A stretch of 64,000 nt of DNA from Pseudoalteromonas rubra (GTDB taxonomy: Bacteria; Pseudomonadota; Gammaproteobacteria; Enterobacterales; Alteromonadaceae), in the NCBI RefSeq assembly GCF_001482385.1, contig NZ_CP013611.1, positions 1,612,001 through 1,676,000 of the forward strand. Reading direction: 5' to 3'. Shown piece after piece: positions 19,595 through 28,171 of this stretch. The first letter of the stretch is position 1; every line of letters begins with the position of its first letter. Under the pieces are notes generated by a model. The model ran no database searches. It had not been told where the DNA came from and saw nothing but the letters and a program-made list of their open reading frames with translations. A program made the translations under genes and the position numbers.

Positions 19595-19744
19595 CTAGTC
19601 CTCACAGCGTCCCAGCTTTACAATAGCGTCTTTAACCTCTATCACCTTCCCCATGTATTCAGCATCAGCTGCCAGCGAATCAAAGTTACATTTTGCGTCT
19701 AGTTCTTTCTGGTGATTTTTAAATACTGTAACTGCTGGATTCAT
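19595..19744 (-). CDS. Possible 49-residue protein
   Basis: An ATG-to-TAG frame on the minus strand encoding MNPAVTVFKNHQKELDAKCN and onward to KLGRCED, with coding-like composition (Lys, Glu, Asp, Ala) and two Cys. AAAGAA precedes the ATG. It lies 82 bp upstream of the membrane-protein gene in the same orientation. No family recognised; it could be a chance frame or the remnant of a longer gene. Confidence 0.35.
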   Translation of the reverse strand: MNPAVTVFKNHQKELDAKCNFDSLAADAEYMGKVIEVKDAIVKLGRCED

Positions 19745-20105
19745 CAATTCTTTCAATACGGGTTACAACTAAATGTCCCTCAAATCATCAGGACATAAAC
19801 TGACAAGACGCCTATATTATATGATTTATAGTTCCAGTAATTTTGTGCTTACGAATTGAATGACAGATTATATATAGTATGTCCAGACAGGTTCAGCGGA
19901 GATCATAGTGCTATTAAACGCAACATAAATAACCGGCCTCACTGATGGCAAATGGCGAACTTATCACAAACTATTTTTTACTGGCCGGACAAAGCGATAT
20001 TAAAGGTTTTAGCTTTAGAGTAAATAGAGGAAAAAAAATCGATAAGCTTAAGAGAGGGATAATGCTGGGATAAGGAGACAGAGTTTTACTGGATTTTATA
20101 AAAAG
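19745..20105. other. AT-rich gene-poor spacer between small genes and tRNA array
   Basis: About 360 bp of AT-rich DNA downstream of the tRNA-Asp array. A 42-codon plus-strand frame starting MANGELITNYF (19945-20073) is open but has no ribosome site or recognised content. No integrase, att duplication or terminator hairpin was seen; the T-run right after the last tRNA may help end transcription. Confidence 0.4.
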
Positions 20106-20182
20106 TGGCGGAGTGGACGGGACTCGAACCCGCGACCCCCGGCGTGACAGGCCGGTATTCTAACCAACTGAACTACCACTCC
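20106..20182 (-). tRNA. tRNA-Asp(GUC), seventh (last transcribed) copy
   Basis: A 77-nt cloverleaf with encoded CCA; anticodon GTC at 20146-20148 (minus). Mature sequence identical to the other six. Leader and trailer outside the tRNA can pair: ATAAAAAG on the left and CTTTTTAT on the right. It is last in the transcript. Confidence 0.97.
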
Positions 20183-20214
20183 GCAGTGGTATGACTTTTT
20201 ATGCTTATATCAAA

Positions 20215-20291
20215 TGGCGGAGTGGACGGGACTCGAACCCGCGACCCCCGGCGTGACAGGCCGGTATTCTAACCAACTGAACTACCACTCC
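20215..20291 (-). tRNA. tRNA-Asp(GUC)
   Basis: Identical 77-nt tRNA-Asp with encoded CCA and GTC anticodon. Flanks carry a 7-bp inverted repeat (TTATATC left, GATATAA right) that could extend the acceptor stem in the precursor. Confidence 0.97.
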
Positions 20292-20328
20292 GCAGAGATA
20301 TAATACAATTTTTTACTCGTTAAAATGT

Positions 20329-20405
20329 TGGCGGAGTGGACGGGACTCGAACCCGCGACCCCCGGCGTGACAGGCCGGTATTCTAACCAACTGAACTACC
20401 ACTCC
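20329..20405 (-). tRNA. tRNA-Asp(GUC)
   Basis: Identical tRNA-Asp. The flanking inverted repeat here is TTTACTCGT on the left and ACGAGTAAA on the right, 9 bp, the longest of the seven. Confidence 0.97.
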
Positions 20406-20492
20406 ACGAGTAAATAACGATGTTAGTGACGTCGTTTTGTCATAAATTCAGACTACATTGAATCTGAAAATCCAAACTAAACCCTGGCTAGA

Positions 20493-20569
20493 TGGCGGAG
20501 TGGACGGGACTCGAACCCGCGACCCCCGGCGTGACAGGCCGGTATTCTAACCAACTGAACTACCACTCC
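20493..20569 (-). tRNA. tRNA-Asp(GUC)
   Basis: Identical tRNA-Asp. Flanking inverted repeat CTAAACC (left) and GGTTTAG (right). The spacer on its left, 87 bp, is the longest in the array; the others are 27-37 bp. Confidence 0.97.
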
Positions 20570-20604
20570 ACGGTGGTTTAGCTCGGTGCACTTCTTAAAG
20601 ATGT

Positions 20605-20681
20605 TGGCGGAGTGGACGGGACTCGAACCCGCGACCCCCGGCGTGACAGGCCGGTATTCTAACCAACTGAACTACCACTCC
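20605..20681 (-). tRNA. tRNA-Asp(GUC)
   Basis: Identical tRNA-Asp. Flanking inverted repeat ACTTCTT (left) and AAGAAGT (right). Confidence 0.97.
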
Positions 20682-20708
20682 AAAGAAGTACTACACAGGA
20701 TAAGCGAT

Positions 20709-20785
20709 TGGCGGAGTGGACGGGACTCGAACCCGCGACCCCCGGCGTGACAGGCCGGTATTCTAACCAACTGAACTACCACTCC
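20709..20785 (-). tRNA. tRNA-Asp(GUC)
   Basis: Identical tRNA-Asp. Flanking inverted repeat ATAAGCG (left) and CGCTTAT (right). Both adjoining spacers are only 27 bp and still contain one arm for each neighbouring tRNA. Confidence 0.97.
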
Positions 20786-20812
20786 AGCGTGCGCTTATAG
20801 AGAAAAAGTATG

Positions 20813-20889
20813 TGGCGGAGTGGACGGGACTCGAACCCGCGACCCCCGGCGTGACAGGCCGGTATTCTAACCAACTGAACTACCACTCC
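20813..20889 (-). tRNA. tRNA-Asp(GUC), first transcribed copy
   Basis: Identical tRNA-Asp, nearest the promoter. Flanks share a short inverted repeat (AGAGAA left, TTCTCT right), the weakest of the set. Confidence 0.97.
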
Positions 20890-20940
20890 GCAGCATCTTG
20901 TTCTCTCGCTGTTCAGGTGTGCTCCCTGACAGCGGCGTGA

Positions 20941-20969
20941 ATAATACGAATGCCCCCCTTAAGAGTCAA
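20941..20969 (-). promoter_or_regulatory. Strong stable-RNA promoter for the tRNA-Asp array
   Basis: On the minus strand TTGACT (-35, at 20964-20969) and TATTAT (-10, at 20941-20946) are separated by exactly 17 bp. A GC-rich discriminator (TCACGCCGC) follows, as in promoters under stringent (ppGpp) control. It lies about 50 bp before the first tRNA, with no gene between. Confidence 0.85.
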
Positions 20970-20996
20970 CACCTTTTTTGAAAAAATCGGGGATTT

Positions 20997-22367
20997 TTAG
21001 TCATCCGACATCGAAAGGTTCAAAATATCAGCTGATTTGTCATTTTTTGAGCTTGGTTTGCCAGAGTTTTCTGTATCCGGATCTAACTCTTCCAAATCTA
21101 ACTGCTTTTTCTTACCGATAAAGGGCAGGCTGATTTTTAATTCGATGGGCTTTTTCTGTACAAAAATGCGCACGGCCAGCCAACCCAGCAGTAGGATCAG
21201 CAAATTACCAACAACCACAATGGCAACAATGGCACCTGTGCTGAGACCCGGTTCCGGTTCAGGCGGTGCGACCACACGCTGCGTTGGCCGCTCTGACTCA
21301 GGTAACTCCGGTACTTTTTCAATGGGGCGTTCTATTTCAAAGTTATAATCTGGCAGGCGGGCCATAAACTCTCGGCCGTTGATGTTCTCACCAAAGGCGG
21401 ACAATTCCACACTGTATCGACCCCAGTCATAGTTTTTAATTGCCAGCTGGCGGTACAAACGTTCTTCGCCATTGAGGGTAAACATTTGCTCTTCGCCATT
21501 GGGATACAAGATTTTGCCCTGAAAGATCACAGTTTCCGGTTTCACCACCTCGGACTCAAGCCTAATAGTCAGCTGGTGCTCAAAGTCTTCCTGACCTGCC
21601 AGCATCAATTCAAATGAAAAAGGTGGCTCTGCAATAATGATAGGATCTTTCACTACACGACGTTTGAGGATGGGCGTTTCTATATAAAATTCAGGCTGCC
21701 ACTCACCGGCTGGAAAATTCAGGCGAAATTCACCAGTAAAGATGCCATCCAGTGGCCGCTCATCGAATTCCCGACCATCATCTTTAAATTCGGCCACACT
21801 TTGCGTACCCGCGCCAAAGTTGGCGTACTGATCATTATTAGTGCTGACAAATTCGACATACAGGGTAACGACATCACGGAAGTAGCCAATATCGACCGGC
21901 TGGCCATCGTTGGTGACTTGTCCCTGAATTTTTAGCATTTCACCACGGAATATCAAAGGTGGTAAGGGGTCTACCTGTAACTCTATGTCCCCTAACACCA
22001 TGACCCGGCTGTCCTGCCGGATCTGGCCCAGTACCTGCCAAGGGCCTGGTATAGGGTCAGTCACTATCACCAGGTCATAACTGATCTCGTCATACCATTC
22101 GAGCTTTTCGTCCGCAATGGCGTGCGTGGCGTAGTATTTACTACCGTCCGGTTTAACCAGTACCACGGCAGGTGTACCTGGGGCCCGAAAGAACAACAAC
22201 GTAATTTTCTTAACATTGTGGTCAATGCGAAAGCGGTTCTCCAGTAAAGGGATTTCATTGACCTTGCCGTCTCGCTCAAGCAGCGTAATTTGCGGTGTGT
22301 CGGCCATCATCGTCGCGCTAAACACTGCGCAATATAACAACATCAATCCTGTTAAGCCGATCCGCAT
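20997..22367 (-). CDS. TIGR03503-like envelope protein
   Basis: A 456-residue protein with a signal peptide (MRIGLTGLMLLYCAVFSATMMA), an extracytoplasmic beta-rich region (about 25-370), a Pro/Glu linker (about 370-395), one membrane helix (GAIVAIVVVGNLLILLLGWLAV, about 397-418) and a short acidic cytoplasmic tail. The layout and neighbourhood match the uncharacterised family TIGR03503 of marine gammaproteobacteria (from memory). von Willebrand-like or carrier functions have not been shown; I assign none. Confidence 0.65.
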   Translation of the reverse strand: MRIGLTGLMLLYCAVFSATMMADTPQITLLERDGKVNEIPLLENRFRIDHNVKKITLLFFRAPGTPAVVLVKPDGSKYYATHAIADEKLEWYDEISYDLVIVTDPIPGPWQVLGQIRQDSRVMVLGDIELQVDPLPPLIFRGEMLKIQGQVTNDGQPVDIGYFRDVVTLYVEFVSTNNDQYANFGAGTQSVAEFKDDGREFDERPLDGIFTGEFRLNFPAGEWQPEFYIETPILKRRVVKDPIIIAEPPFSFELMLAGQEDFEHQLTIRLESEVVKPETVIFQGKILYPNGEEQMFTLNGEERLYRQLAIKNYDWGRYSVELSAFGENINGREFMARLPDYNFEIERPIEKVPELPESERPTQRVVAPPEPEPGLSTGAIVAIVVVGNLLILLLGWLAVRIFVQKKPIELKISLPFIGKKKQLDLEELDPDTENSGKPSSKNDKSADILNLSMSDD

Positions 22368-22429
22368 GCCACTTTACCTCATCATAAATTAATCATTCTC
22401 TTGCACTACAGGTGCGTGCCTGAATGCAG

Positions 22430-23140
22430 CTACTGCTGCCATAAACTCTGCCCACAGGCTTTATTGACCAGCTCCATGCGTGCTTCATGCGCATCCAATT
22501 CATCTGCTGTCGCCAGCACCACATTCAGCGGCGCACGCTCAGCACTCAAGCGCCGGATCCCACCGCCACTGCCCTGTTGTGCCTGCTCATTGTGCTGAGC
22601 CAGATTAAGCTTCTTCTGTCCACCTGTCATAGCCAGGTAGACATCCGATAAGATCTCGGAATCCAGTAAAGCGCCGTGCAATGTTCGTTTTGAGTTATCT
22701 ATATCATAACGACGACATAAAGCATCAAGGCTGTTCTTCTGACCCGGATGCAAGTCCCGCGCCATAACCAGAGTATCGAGGACCTCACATACCTCATGGG
22801 TTTTTGCAAATCCCTGATTAAGCATAGCAAACTCATGATCCATAAAGCCGACGTCGAACGGCGCGTTGTGGATCACCAATTCAGCGCCCTGAATATAGTC
22901 ATAAAACTCTTGCGCAACGTTATGGAAGAAAGGTTTGTCTCGCAGGAACTCATTGGTAATACCGTGAACATCAATGGCCTCTTCTTCAATACTACGTTGT
23001 GGGTTGATGTAGACATGGAAGTTGTTGCCGGTCAGGCGACGATTCACTAATTCCACACACCCGATCTCGATGATCCGGTGACCTTCTTTGGGGTCAATGC
23101 CCGTGGTTTCTGTATCCAGTACTATTTGTCTTTTATGCAT
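22430..23140 (-). CDS. dnaQ: DNA polymerase III epsilon subunit (3'-5' proofreading exonuclease)
   Basis: The 236-residue protein removes misincorporated bases in the replicative polymerase core. It shows Exo I with catalytic Asp and Glu ([10 protein letters not shown]), Exo II ([15 protein letters not shown]) and Exo III-epsilon ([11 protein letters not shown] with His and Asp), followed by a linker and the alpha-binding tail ([13 protein letters not shown]). It is divergent from rnhA, as in many gammaproteobacteria; the two starts are about 70 bp apart, so their promoters must overlap. Confidence 0.96.
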   Translation of the reverse strand: MHKRQIVLDTETTGIDPKEGHRIIEIGCVELVNRRLTGNNFHVYINPQRSIEEEAIDVHGITNEFLRDKPFFHNVAQEFYDYIQGAELVIHNAPFDVGFMDHEFAMLNQGFAKTHEVCEVLDTLVMARDLHPGQKNSLDALCRRYDIDNSKRTLHGALLDSEILSDVYLAMTGGQKKLNLAQHNEQAQQGSGGGIRRLSAERAPLNVVLATADELDAHEARMELVNKACGQSLWQQ

Positions 23141-23209
23141 ATCGTCGATTGCCTAACTTTGCTATGGTTAGCGTCTATTGGAGTATTTTACATAAAAACA
23201 GGCAAATTC

Positions 23210-23677
23210 GTGCAAAAATCCGTAGAGATCTATACCGACGGCTCCTGCTTGGGCAATCCAGGTCCTGGTGGCTATGGTGTGTACCTCAGTTACCAAGGTC
23301 ATGAAAAGACCCTCAACGCCGGATATCGGCTTACCACAAATAACCGTATGGAGATGCTGGCAGCGATAGTTGCACTCGAAACACTCAAGCGTCCATGCCA
23401 GGTGATCCTTTACACCGACAGTCAATATGTGAAACAGGGGATCGAATCCTGGCTGGCCAACTGGAAAAAGCGCAACTGGAAAACAGCCGCTAAGAAACCG
23501 GTTAAAAATGTCGATTTATGGCAACGGCTGGACGCTGCAGTTCAGCGCCACACCATTGAGTGGCGTTGGGTTAAGGGCCATGCTGGCAACAAGTACAATG
23601 AGTTGGTGGACGACCTGGCACGCGAAGCTGCTGGCGGCGCTGATCTGCAAGAAGATACCGGCTACCAGAGCGAGTAA
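23210..23677 (+). CDS. rnhA: Ribonuclease HI
   Basis: This 155-residue enzyme cleaves RNA in RNA-DNA hybrids. Catalytic residues are visible in EIYTDGSC (Asp10), NRMEM (Glu48), YTDSQ (Asp70) and VDDLAREA (Asp134), with the basic handle [20 protein letters not shown]. The length equals E. coli RNase HI when the GTG at 23210 ([11 protein letters not shown]) is used; longer upstream starts add unrelated residues and overlap dnaQ. Confidence 0.94.
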   Translation: MQKSVEIYTDGSCLGNPGPGGYGVYLSYQGHEKTLNAGYRLTTNNRMEMLAAIVALETLKRPCQVILYTDSQYVKQGIESWLANWKKRNWKTAAKKPVKNVDLWQRLDAAVQRHTIEWRWVKGHAGNKYNELVDDLAREAAGGADLQEDTGYQSE

Positions 23678-23681
23678 CCGA

Positions 23682-24434
23682 TTAACTTTGCTCCTGATTA
23701 CGGCTATGCTTTAGTCGCGCACCTTTTACCGCGGGCGTCCATTTAGGGCGCGCATGCCACTTGGGTTTAATCGGCGTTAAAGGCGCGACCCGTTTTCGGG
23801 CCACCAGCAAATAGACACTGCCCATCGGCTTCATGTAATGACGACAAAAACGTCGCCAGGGCGCAAAACGCGACAACCGTGAGCCCCTTGCCAGTGAGGC
23901 ATGGACGAATCGCTCATCAGCAAGAATTTCAAATCCCAGCAGATCCAGCCAGTCCTTAACTCTGGACGGGGTAAAAAAGCGTCCCGACCAGGGCAGCTTT
24001 TCTTTGCTAAATGGCAGCAAATGCGCAAGTCCACACAAACTAAATGGATTAAACCCGCTAATCACGATATACCCACCCGGGATCAGTGTTCGGTGTGCCT
24101 CTCGTAAAATATGATGAGGATCAGAATGATACTCCAGACATTGGCTGAGAATGCAGGCATCTACACTGTGTTCATAAAAGGGTAACTCATCGACTTCTGC
24201 AAACACGCCAACATGTCCCCCCTCTGGCGCAACACAAATCTGATGACTGATAGGGCTGTGTGACGTATCCAGCTGACCACTCAGGCAGCCCAGCTTGAGC
24301 ATATGATAGCCAAACATTCGAGGTAGCCAATGGGCCATCCGCCTTTCTATGCTTGCGCGCACATAATCTCCATGTGGAAAGTCCTGCCACTGGTAGGGTT
24401 TCGGCCCTCGCTGAAAACTTAGAGCTGGTTTCAT
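23682..24434 (-). CDS. SAM-dependent methyltransferase, YafS-like
   Basis: A 250-residue class I methyltransferase of the UbiE/Methyltransf_11 type (DACILSQCLEYHSDPHHILREAHRTLIPGGYIVISGFNP). The glycine-rich motif I is weak (LKLGCLSGQLD), and the C-terminus is basic. E. coli yafS lies in the same place between gloB and rnhA, which is why I liken it to YafS. Substrate unknown. An in-frame GTG three codons earlier is an alternative start. Confidence 0.8.
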   Translation of the reverse strand: MKPALSFQRGPKPYQWQDFPHGDYVRASIERRMAHWLPRMFGYHMLKLGCLSGQLDTSHSPISHQICVAPEGGHVGVFAEVDELPFYEHSVDACILSQCLEYHSDPHHILREAHRTLIPGGYIVISGFNPFSLCGLAHLLPFSKEKLPWSGRFFTPSRVKDWLDLLGFEILADERFVHASLARGSRLSRFAPWRRFCRHYMKPMGSVYLLVARKRVAPLTPIKPKWHARPKWTPAVKGARLKHSRNQEQS

Positions 24435-24485
24435 GATACGCACTCGCTATACTTATTACACCTTCACTTTATAGAGCAATGAGTT

Positions 24486-25265
24486 ATGGCGCAAGTCGCA
24501 GTGCAAATCCACCCCATCAAGGCCTACAATGATAATTATATCTGGGCAATATGTCCGTCTGATAGCAATTTAATGTGGGTTGTGGATCCCGGACAAAGTG
24601 AGCCCGTTATTGAATTCGCCACAGCACAACACAAACAGCTGGCAGGCATCTTAGTCACGCACTATCACTGGGATCATACCGATGGCATCGCACCTTTGCA
24701 GGCACACTATGGCAACCTGCCCGTCTATGGCCCCAAAAATACGCCATTTGGTGGTATCACACACCCTTTAAACGACGGTGGTAAGGTCGTCATTGCCGGA
24801 CTAGACTTTACCATAGCTCATACTCCGGGGCATACACTGGACCACATCTGCTACCTGGGCACTGAGCTGGCATTTACCGGAGATACCTTATTCAGTGCAG
24901 GCTGTGGTCGTTTATTTGAAGGTACTCCGGCACAGATGTGGCGCGCGATGCAAACCCTTGCCCAGCTCCCTCCCGAGTGTAAAATTTACTGCACGCATGA
25001 ATATACGCAGGCTAATCTGGCTTTTGCCGCTGCGGTAGAGCCAGACAATATCGACATTACTACATGGCAGGAGTGGGGCCAGAAACAACGCGCACAAGCA
25101 CTACCGACCTTGCCGACCACCATCGCACGTGAGTTAAGCATCAACCCTTTTATGCGGGCAAACCTGCCGCATATGCTCGATACTGTACCATCTGAGTTAC
25201 AAACTGACTGTGATGAAGACTGGCAAAGGTTTGCCGTGCTCAGGCAATGGAAGGATAATTTTTAG
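24486..25265 (+). CDS. gloB: Hydroxyacylglutathione hydrolase (glyoxalase II)
   Basis: The 259-residue metallo-beta-lactamase-fold enzyme hydrolyses S-lactoylglutathione to lactate and glutathione, the second step of methylglyoxal detoxification. The binuclear metal motif THYHWDHTDG, the HTPGHTLDHICY His, the FTGDTLFSAGCGRLFEG Asp and the IYCTHEYTQANLAFA His are all present, followed by the C-terminal substrate domain. Divergent from the YafS-like gene with about 50 bp between starts. Confidence 0.95.
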   Translation: MAQVAVQIHPIKAYNDNYIWAICPSDSNLMWVVDPGQSEPVIEFATAQHKQLAGILVTHYHWDHTDGIAPLQAHYGNLPVYGPKNTPFGGITHPLNDGGKVVIAGLDFTIAHTPGHTLDHICYLGTELAFTGDTLFSAGCGRLFEGTPAQMWRAMQTLAQLPPECKIYCTHEYTQANLAFAAAVEPDNIDITTWQEWGQKQRAQALPTLPTTIARELSINPFMRANLPHMLDTVPSELQTDCDEDWQRFAVLRQWKDNF

Positions 25266-25367
25266 GCACTGCTTTAATTTTTACAACTAAACAGTTAACA
25301 TTGACGGGTTTTAGCTGTGGATTTTCTGCGGCACCGTACCCCGACAATGGATCAATGACCGAGTTTT

Positions 25368-26930
25368 ATGAAAAAGCCTCTCTTGCTGCTGTTAGTATCA
25401 GCACTGTTGAGCGGTTGTCAAACCACGTTCGACAGCCCCACAATTGAACAAGCCGAACAACTGGATCACGCCAGTCCAGCTGAAATCAGCGACACTCTGA
25501 TGAGTGCCATTCAGGAACCCGTGGAAGCCGATGAGCCACCACCTGTGTTCGACGACGTCTGGGAGCGGATCCGCTATCAGTTGTCTATTGACGTACCACA
25601 AAACCGCCCCGTTGTGGCAGAACGAAACTACTATCAGCGCCATCAGGCATACCTGGATCGAATTTCGAAGCGCGCTGAACCCTACCTCTACTATATTGTG
25701 GAAGAAGTAGAGAAACGCGAAATGCCGATTGAAATTGCACTGCTGCCAATCGTAGAAAGTGCGTTCGATCCGTTCGGTTATTCTCACCGCAGCGCGTCTG
25801 GGATCTGGCAGTTTATGCCGCAAACCGGAGAGCGGTTCGACCTTAAGCAAAACTGGTGGTATGACGGTCGTCGCGACATCGTTCAGTCAACTCGCGCCGC
25901 GCTGGAATATCTCACCTACCTGCACAAAACACTCGAAGGTGACTGGCTTAATGCCATAGCGGCCTATAACTCAGGAGAGGGACGGTTGCTCAAGGCGATC
26001 CGGAAGAATCGTAAGAAGCATTTGCCAACCGATTTCTGGTCTTTAGATTTGCCACGTGAAACCACAGCCTATGTGCCTAAATTGCTTGCTCTGTCAGATC
26101 TGTTAAAGCGTCAGGATGAGTTTAATGTCAAATGGAACAAGATCATCAATGCACAAGTGGTTGATACCGTCGAAGTAGGATCACAAATCGATTTAGCGTT
26201 AGCCGCCGAAATGGCCGACATGTCGCTCACGGAGCTTTACCGTCTGAACCCGGGTTTTAACCGTTGGGCCACCGATCCGAATGGGCCACATACCCTGTTG
26301 CTGCCAGCAGATAAAATCGAAGCATTTCAAACCCGCCTTGCCAGTACACCAGTCAAAGATCGTCTGCGCTGGCAATACTACACCGTTGCGCGCGGGGATA
26401 GTTTGTCGGTAATTGCCAAGAAGTTTTCCACCAGCACCAGTGCGATCCGTTCACTGAATAAGCTTGATTCACATATGATCCGGGTTGGGCAGAAACTGCT
26501 GGTCCCACTGAGCGACGGCGAGTTACAAAGCGAGCATTTACCAGATGCCGTGCGCAGCGCTGCGAACAAAGCAACACGTAACAAAAAAACTCATACAGTC
26601 ACCAGTGGCGATACCTTATGGGATATCAGCCGTGAGTATGACGTCACCGTGACGCAGCTTGCCAAATGGAACAAGCTTAAAGCCAACGCAGTGCTTAAGC
26701 TGGGGCAAAAACTCACCATTTATCAGGAACAGAGTGCCACTCAGCCCGTCGAAAACACAACCGAACGCACCATTACCTATAAGGTGCGTAAAGGAGACTC
26801 CCTGGCACGGATAGCAGCCAAGTTTAACCTCACTGTTAGTGAAATCGTAAAGTGGAACAAGCTTGCGGGTCAGAAGTACCTCTACCCAGGTCAAAAGCTG
26901 AAACTGACCGTTGATGTCAAACGGTCATAG
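25368..26930 (+). CDS. mltD: Membrane-bound lytic murein transglycosylase D
   Basis: A 520-residue lipoprotein (lipobox LLSGC near residue 17) that cleaves peptidoglycan glycan strands. The transglycosylase domain has its catalytic Glu in IVESAFDPFGYSHRSASG (about residue 130) and GIWQFMPQTG. Three LysM peptidoglycan-binding repeats follow (about 340-385, 405-450 and 470-515), two starting YTVARGDSLSVIA and HTVTSGDTLWDIS. A terminator follows at once, so it ends its transcription unit. Confidence 0.95.
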   Translation: MKKPLLLLLVSALLSGCQTTFDSPTIEQAEQLDHASPAEISDTLMSAIQEPVEADEPPPVFDDVWERIRYQLSIDVPQNRPVVAERNYYQRHQAYLDRISKRAEPYLYYIVEEVEKREMPIEIALLPIVESAFDPFGYSHRSASGIWQFMPQTGERFDLKQNWWYDGRRDIVQSTRAALEYLTYLHKTLEGDWLNAIAAYNSGEGRLLKAIRKNRKKHLPTDFWSLDLPRETTAYVPKLLALSDLLKRQDEFNVKWNKIINAQVVDTVEVGSQIDLALAAEMADMSLTELYRLNPGFNRWATDPNGPHTLLLPADKIEAFQTRLASTPVKDRLRWQYYTVARGDSLSVIAKKFSTSTSAIRSLNKLDSHMIRVGQKLLVPLSDGELQSEHLPDAVRSAANKATRNKKTHTVTSGDTLWDISREYDVTVTQLAKWNKLKANAVLKLGQKLTIYQEQSATQPVENTTERTITYKVRKGDSLARIAAKFNLTVSEIVKWNKLAGQKYLYPGQKLKLTVDVKRS

Positions 26931-26934
26931 CGTT

Positions 26935-26962
26935 AAAAGCCGCTGACAACAGCGGCTTTTTT
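26935..26962 (+). terminator. Terminator of mltD
   Basis: AAAAGCCGCTG-ACAA-CAGCGGCTTTTTT, a perfect 11-bp stem with a U-tail, 5 bp after the mltD stop. It lies between two convergent genes. Confidence 0.93.
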
Positions 26963-26987
26963 ACTGGCTCCAGGTATCACGCCTTTA

Positions 26988-27431
26988 TCACAGGTGTTGC
27001 AACCATTTCTGTAGCCAAGGGGCGACCGCCTCATAAGGCTCAAAATGCTCACACGCATCCACATCCAGCCTGGGCTCTGTCACTGTCGCATTGAGCTCCT
27101 GAACTAGCGCATCTATCTGACGCCCGGCACCACAAAAGGTGTCACCGTAACTACTGTCGCCCAACGCAACAACCCCTACGGTTTTCCCCGTCAGCATGGG
27201 AAACTGACTTTGCATTTGCAAAACTAAGGATAGCAGATTTTCCGGGATATCGCCTTGTCCGGTTGTTGAGGAAATAAAGAGTAAATTATCCGCTGATTTG
27301 ACCTGCTCGAGCGTGGGTGCTTCGGCGATCACTGCGCTATGCCCTTGCTGTTCAATGTCGTTTTTAACCTCAGAGGCTAAATTTTCTGCATTGCCAAATA
27401 CTGAACCAACAAAAAGCGTAATGGATGCCAT
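26988..27431 (-). CDS. yqcA: Flavodoxin-like protein YqcA
   Basis: The 147-residue flavodoxin has an FMN phosphate loop of the MioC/YqcA kind (LFVGSVFGNAENLA), a second loop (ISSTTGQGDIPENL) and GDSSYGDTFCGAG. It follows truC directly: the stop and start overlap as TAATG, with AAGGAC before the ATG, which decides the start (a longer frame adds 15 residues). The yqcC-truC-yqcA order is that of E. coli, favouring YqcA over MioC. Its redox partner is unknown. Confidence 0.87.
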   Translation of the reverse strand: MASITLFVGSVFGNAENLASEVKNDIEQQGHSAVIAEAPTLEQVKSADNLLFISSTTGQGDIPENLLSLVLQMQSQFPMLTGKTVGVVALGDSSYGDTFCGAGRQIDALVQELNATVTEPRLDVDACEHFEPYEAVAPWLQKWLQHL

Positions 27432-28165
27432 TATAGATAGTCCTTTTCTGTGTCTGGCCAGCCCAGTTGCTTGCATAGGTTCAACATTTCTTCTCCCAGA
27501 CTGGCGCGAATGGTGATGGGTTGTTGACTATAAGGATGCAAAAACTTTAGCTCAGTTGCAAATAACATCAAACGACGAATACCAAAATGCCCCTGAAAAA
27601 AGTGGTTTTGCTTGTTATCACCATGATTCACGTCACCTATTATCGGGTGATTAAGGTGATTAAGGTGGCGGCGGATCTGATGTTTACGACCCGTTTTTGG
27701 AAAACACTCGACGAGAGAGTAACGAATACTGGGATATTTCCCCAACGGTATATTGAGCGTTGCCTGATGCAAACAGTTGAACTGAGTTTGTGCTTCCTGT
27801 GGCGCTTTATCCTGATTAGCAAACTTATCAGCAATTTTATCAAGCTGCTCTTTCAAAGGTTTATCAACATAAACATCTTGCGGCGCAAAGCCACGCACCA
27901 AAGCCAAGTAGCGCTTTTGTACCGTGCCGTCGATGAAAATCTGATTCATATCGCGCGCAGCCTCGGAGCTCAGCGCAAACAACAAAACGCCGGAAGTCGG
28001 CCGGTCAAGTCTGTGCACTGGGAACACATGCTGCCCCAGCTGATCCCTGAGCATCTGCATCGCAAACTGCGTTTCACGCTTGTCTAAAAAGGAGCGATGA
28101 ACCAGCAAGCCTGATGGTTTATTGATAGCCACATAATGTTCATCCTGATAAATGATCTCTAACAT
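27431..28165 (-). CDS. truC: tRNA pseudouridine(65) synthase
   Basis: A 244-residue RluA-family pseudouridine synthase, modifying position 65 in the T stem of tRNAs. The catalytic Asp is in HRLDRPTSGVLLFA; INKPSGLLVHRS and the KTGRKHQIRRHLNHLNHPIIGD motif are also present. Middle gene of yqcC-truC-yqcA. Transcription runs away from the csrB region. Confidence 0.94.
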   Translation of the reverse strand: MLEIIYQDEHYVAINKPSGLLVHRSFLDKRETQFAMQMLRDQLGQHVFPVHRLDRPTSGVLLFALSSEAARDMNQIFIDGTVQKRYLALVRGFAPQDVYVDKPLKEQLDKIADKFANQDKAPQEAQTQFNCLHQATLNIPLGKYPSIRYSLVECFPKTGRKHQIRRHLNHLNHPIIGDVNHGDNKQNHFFQGHFGIRRLMLFATELKFLHPYSQQPITIRASLGEEMLNLCKQLGWPDTEKDYL

Positions 28166-28171
28166 CCAGGC

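Noticed and set aside
19945..20073. 42-codon plus-strand frame (MANGELITNYF...) near the tRNA array
   Set aside because: No ribosome site, no family resemblance and an AT-rich setting; kept only as a note in the spacer entry.
20106..20889. tRNA array as an integration site for a genomic island
   Set aside because: No integrase, no direct-repeat partial tRNA copy and no mobile genes on either side within the window.
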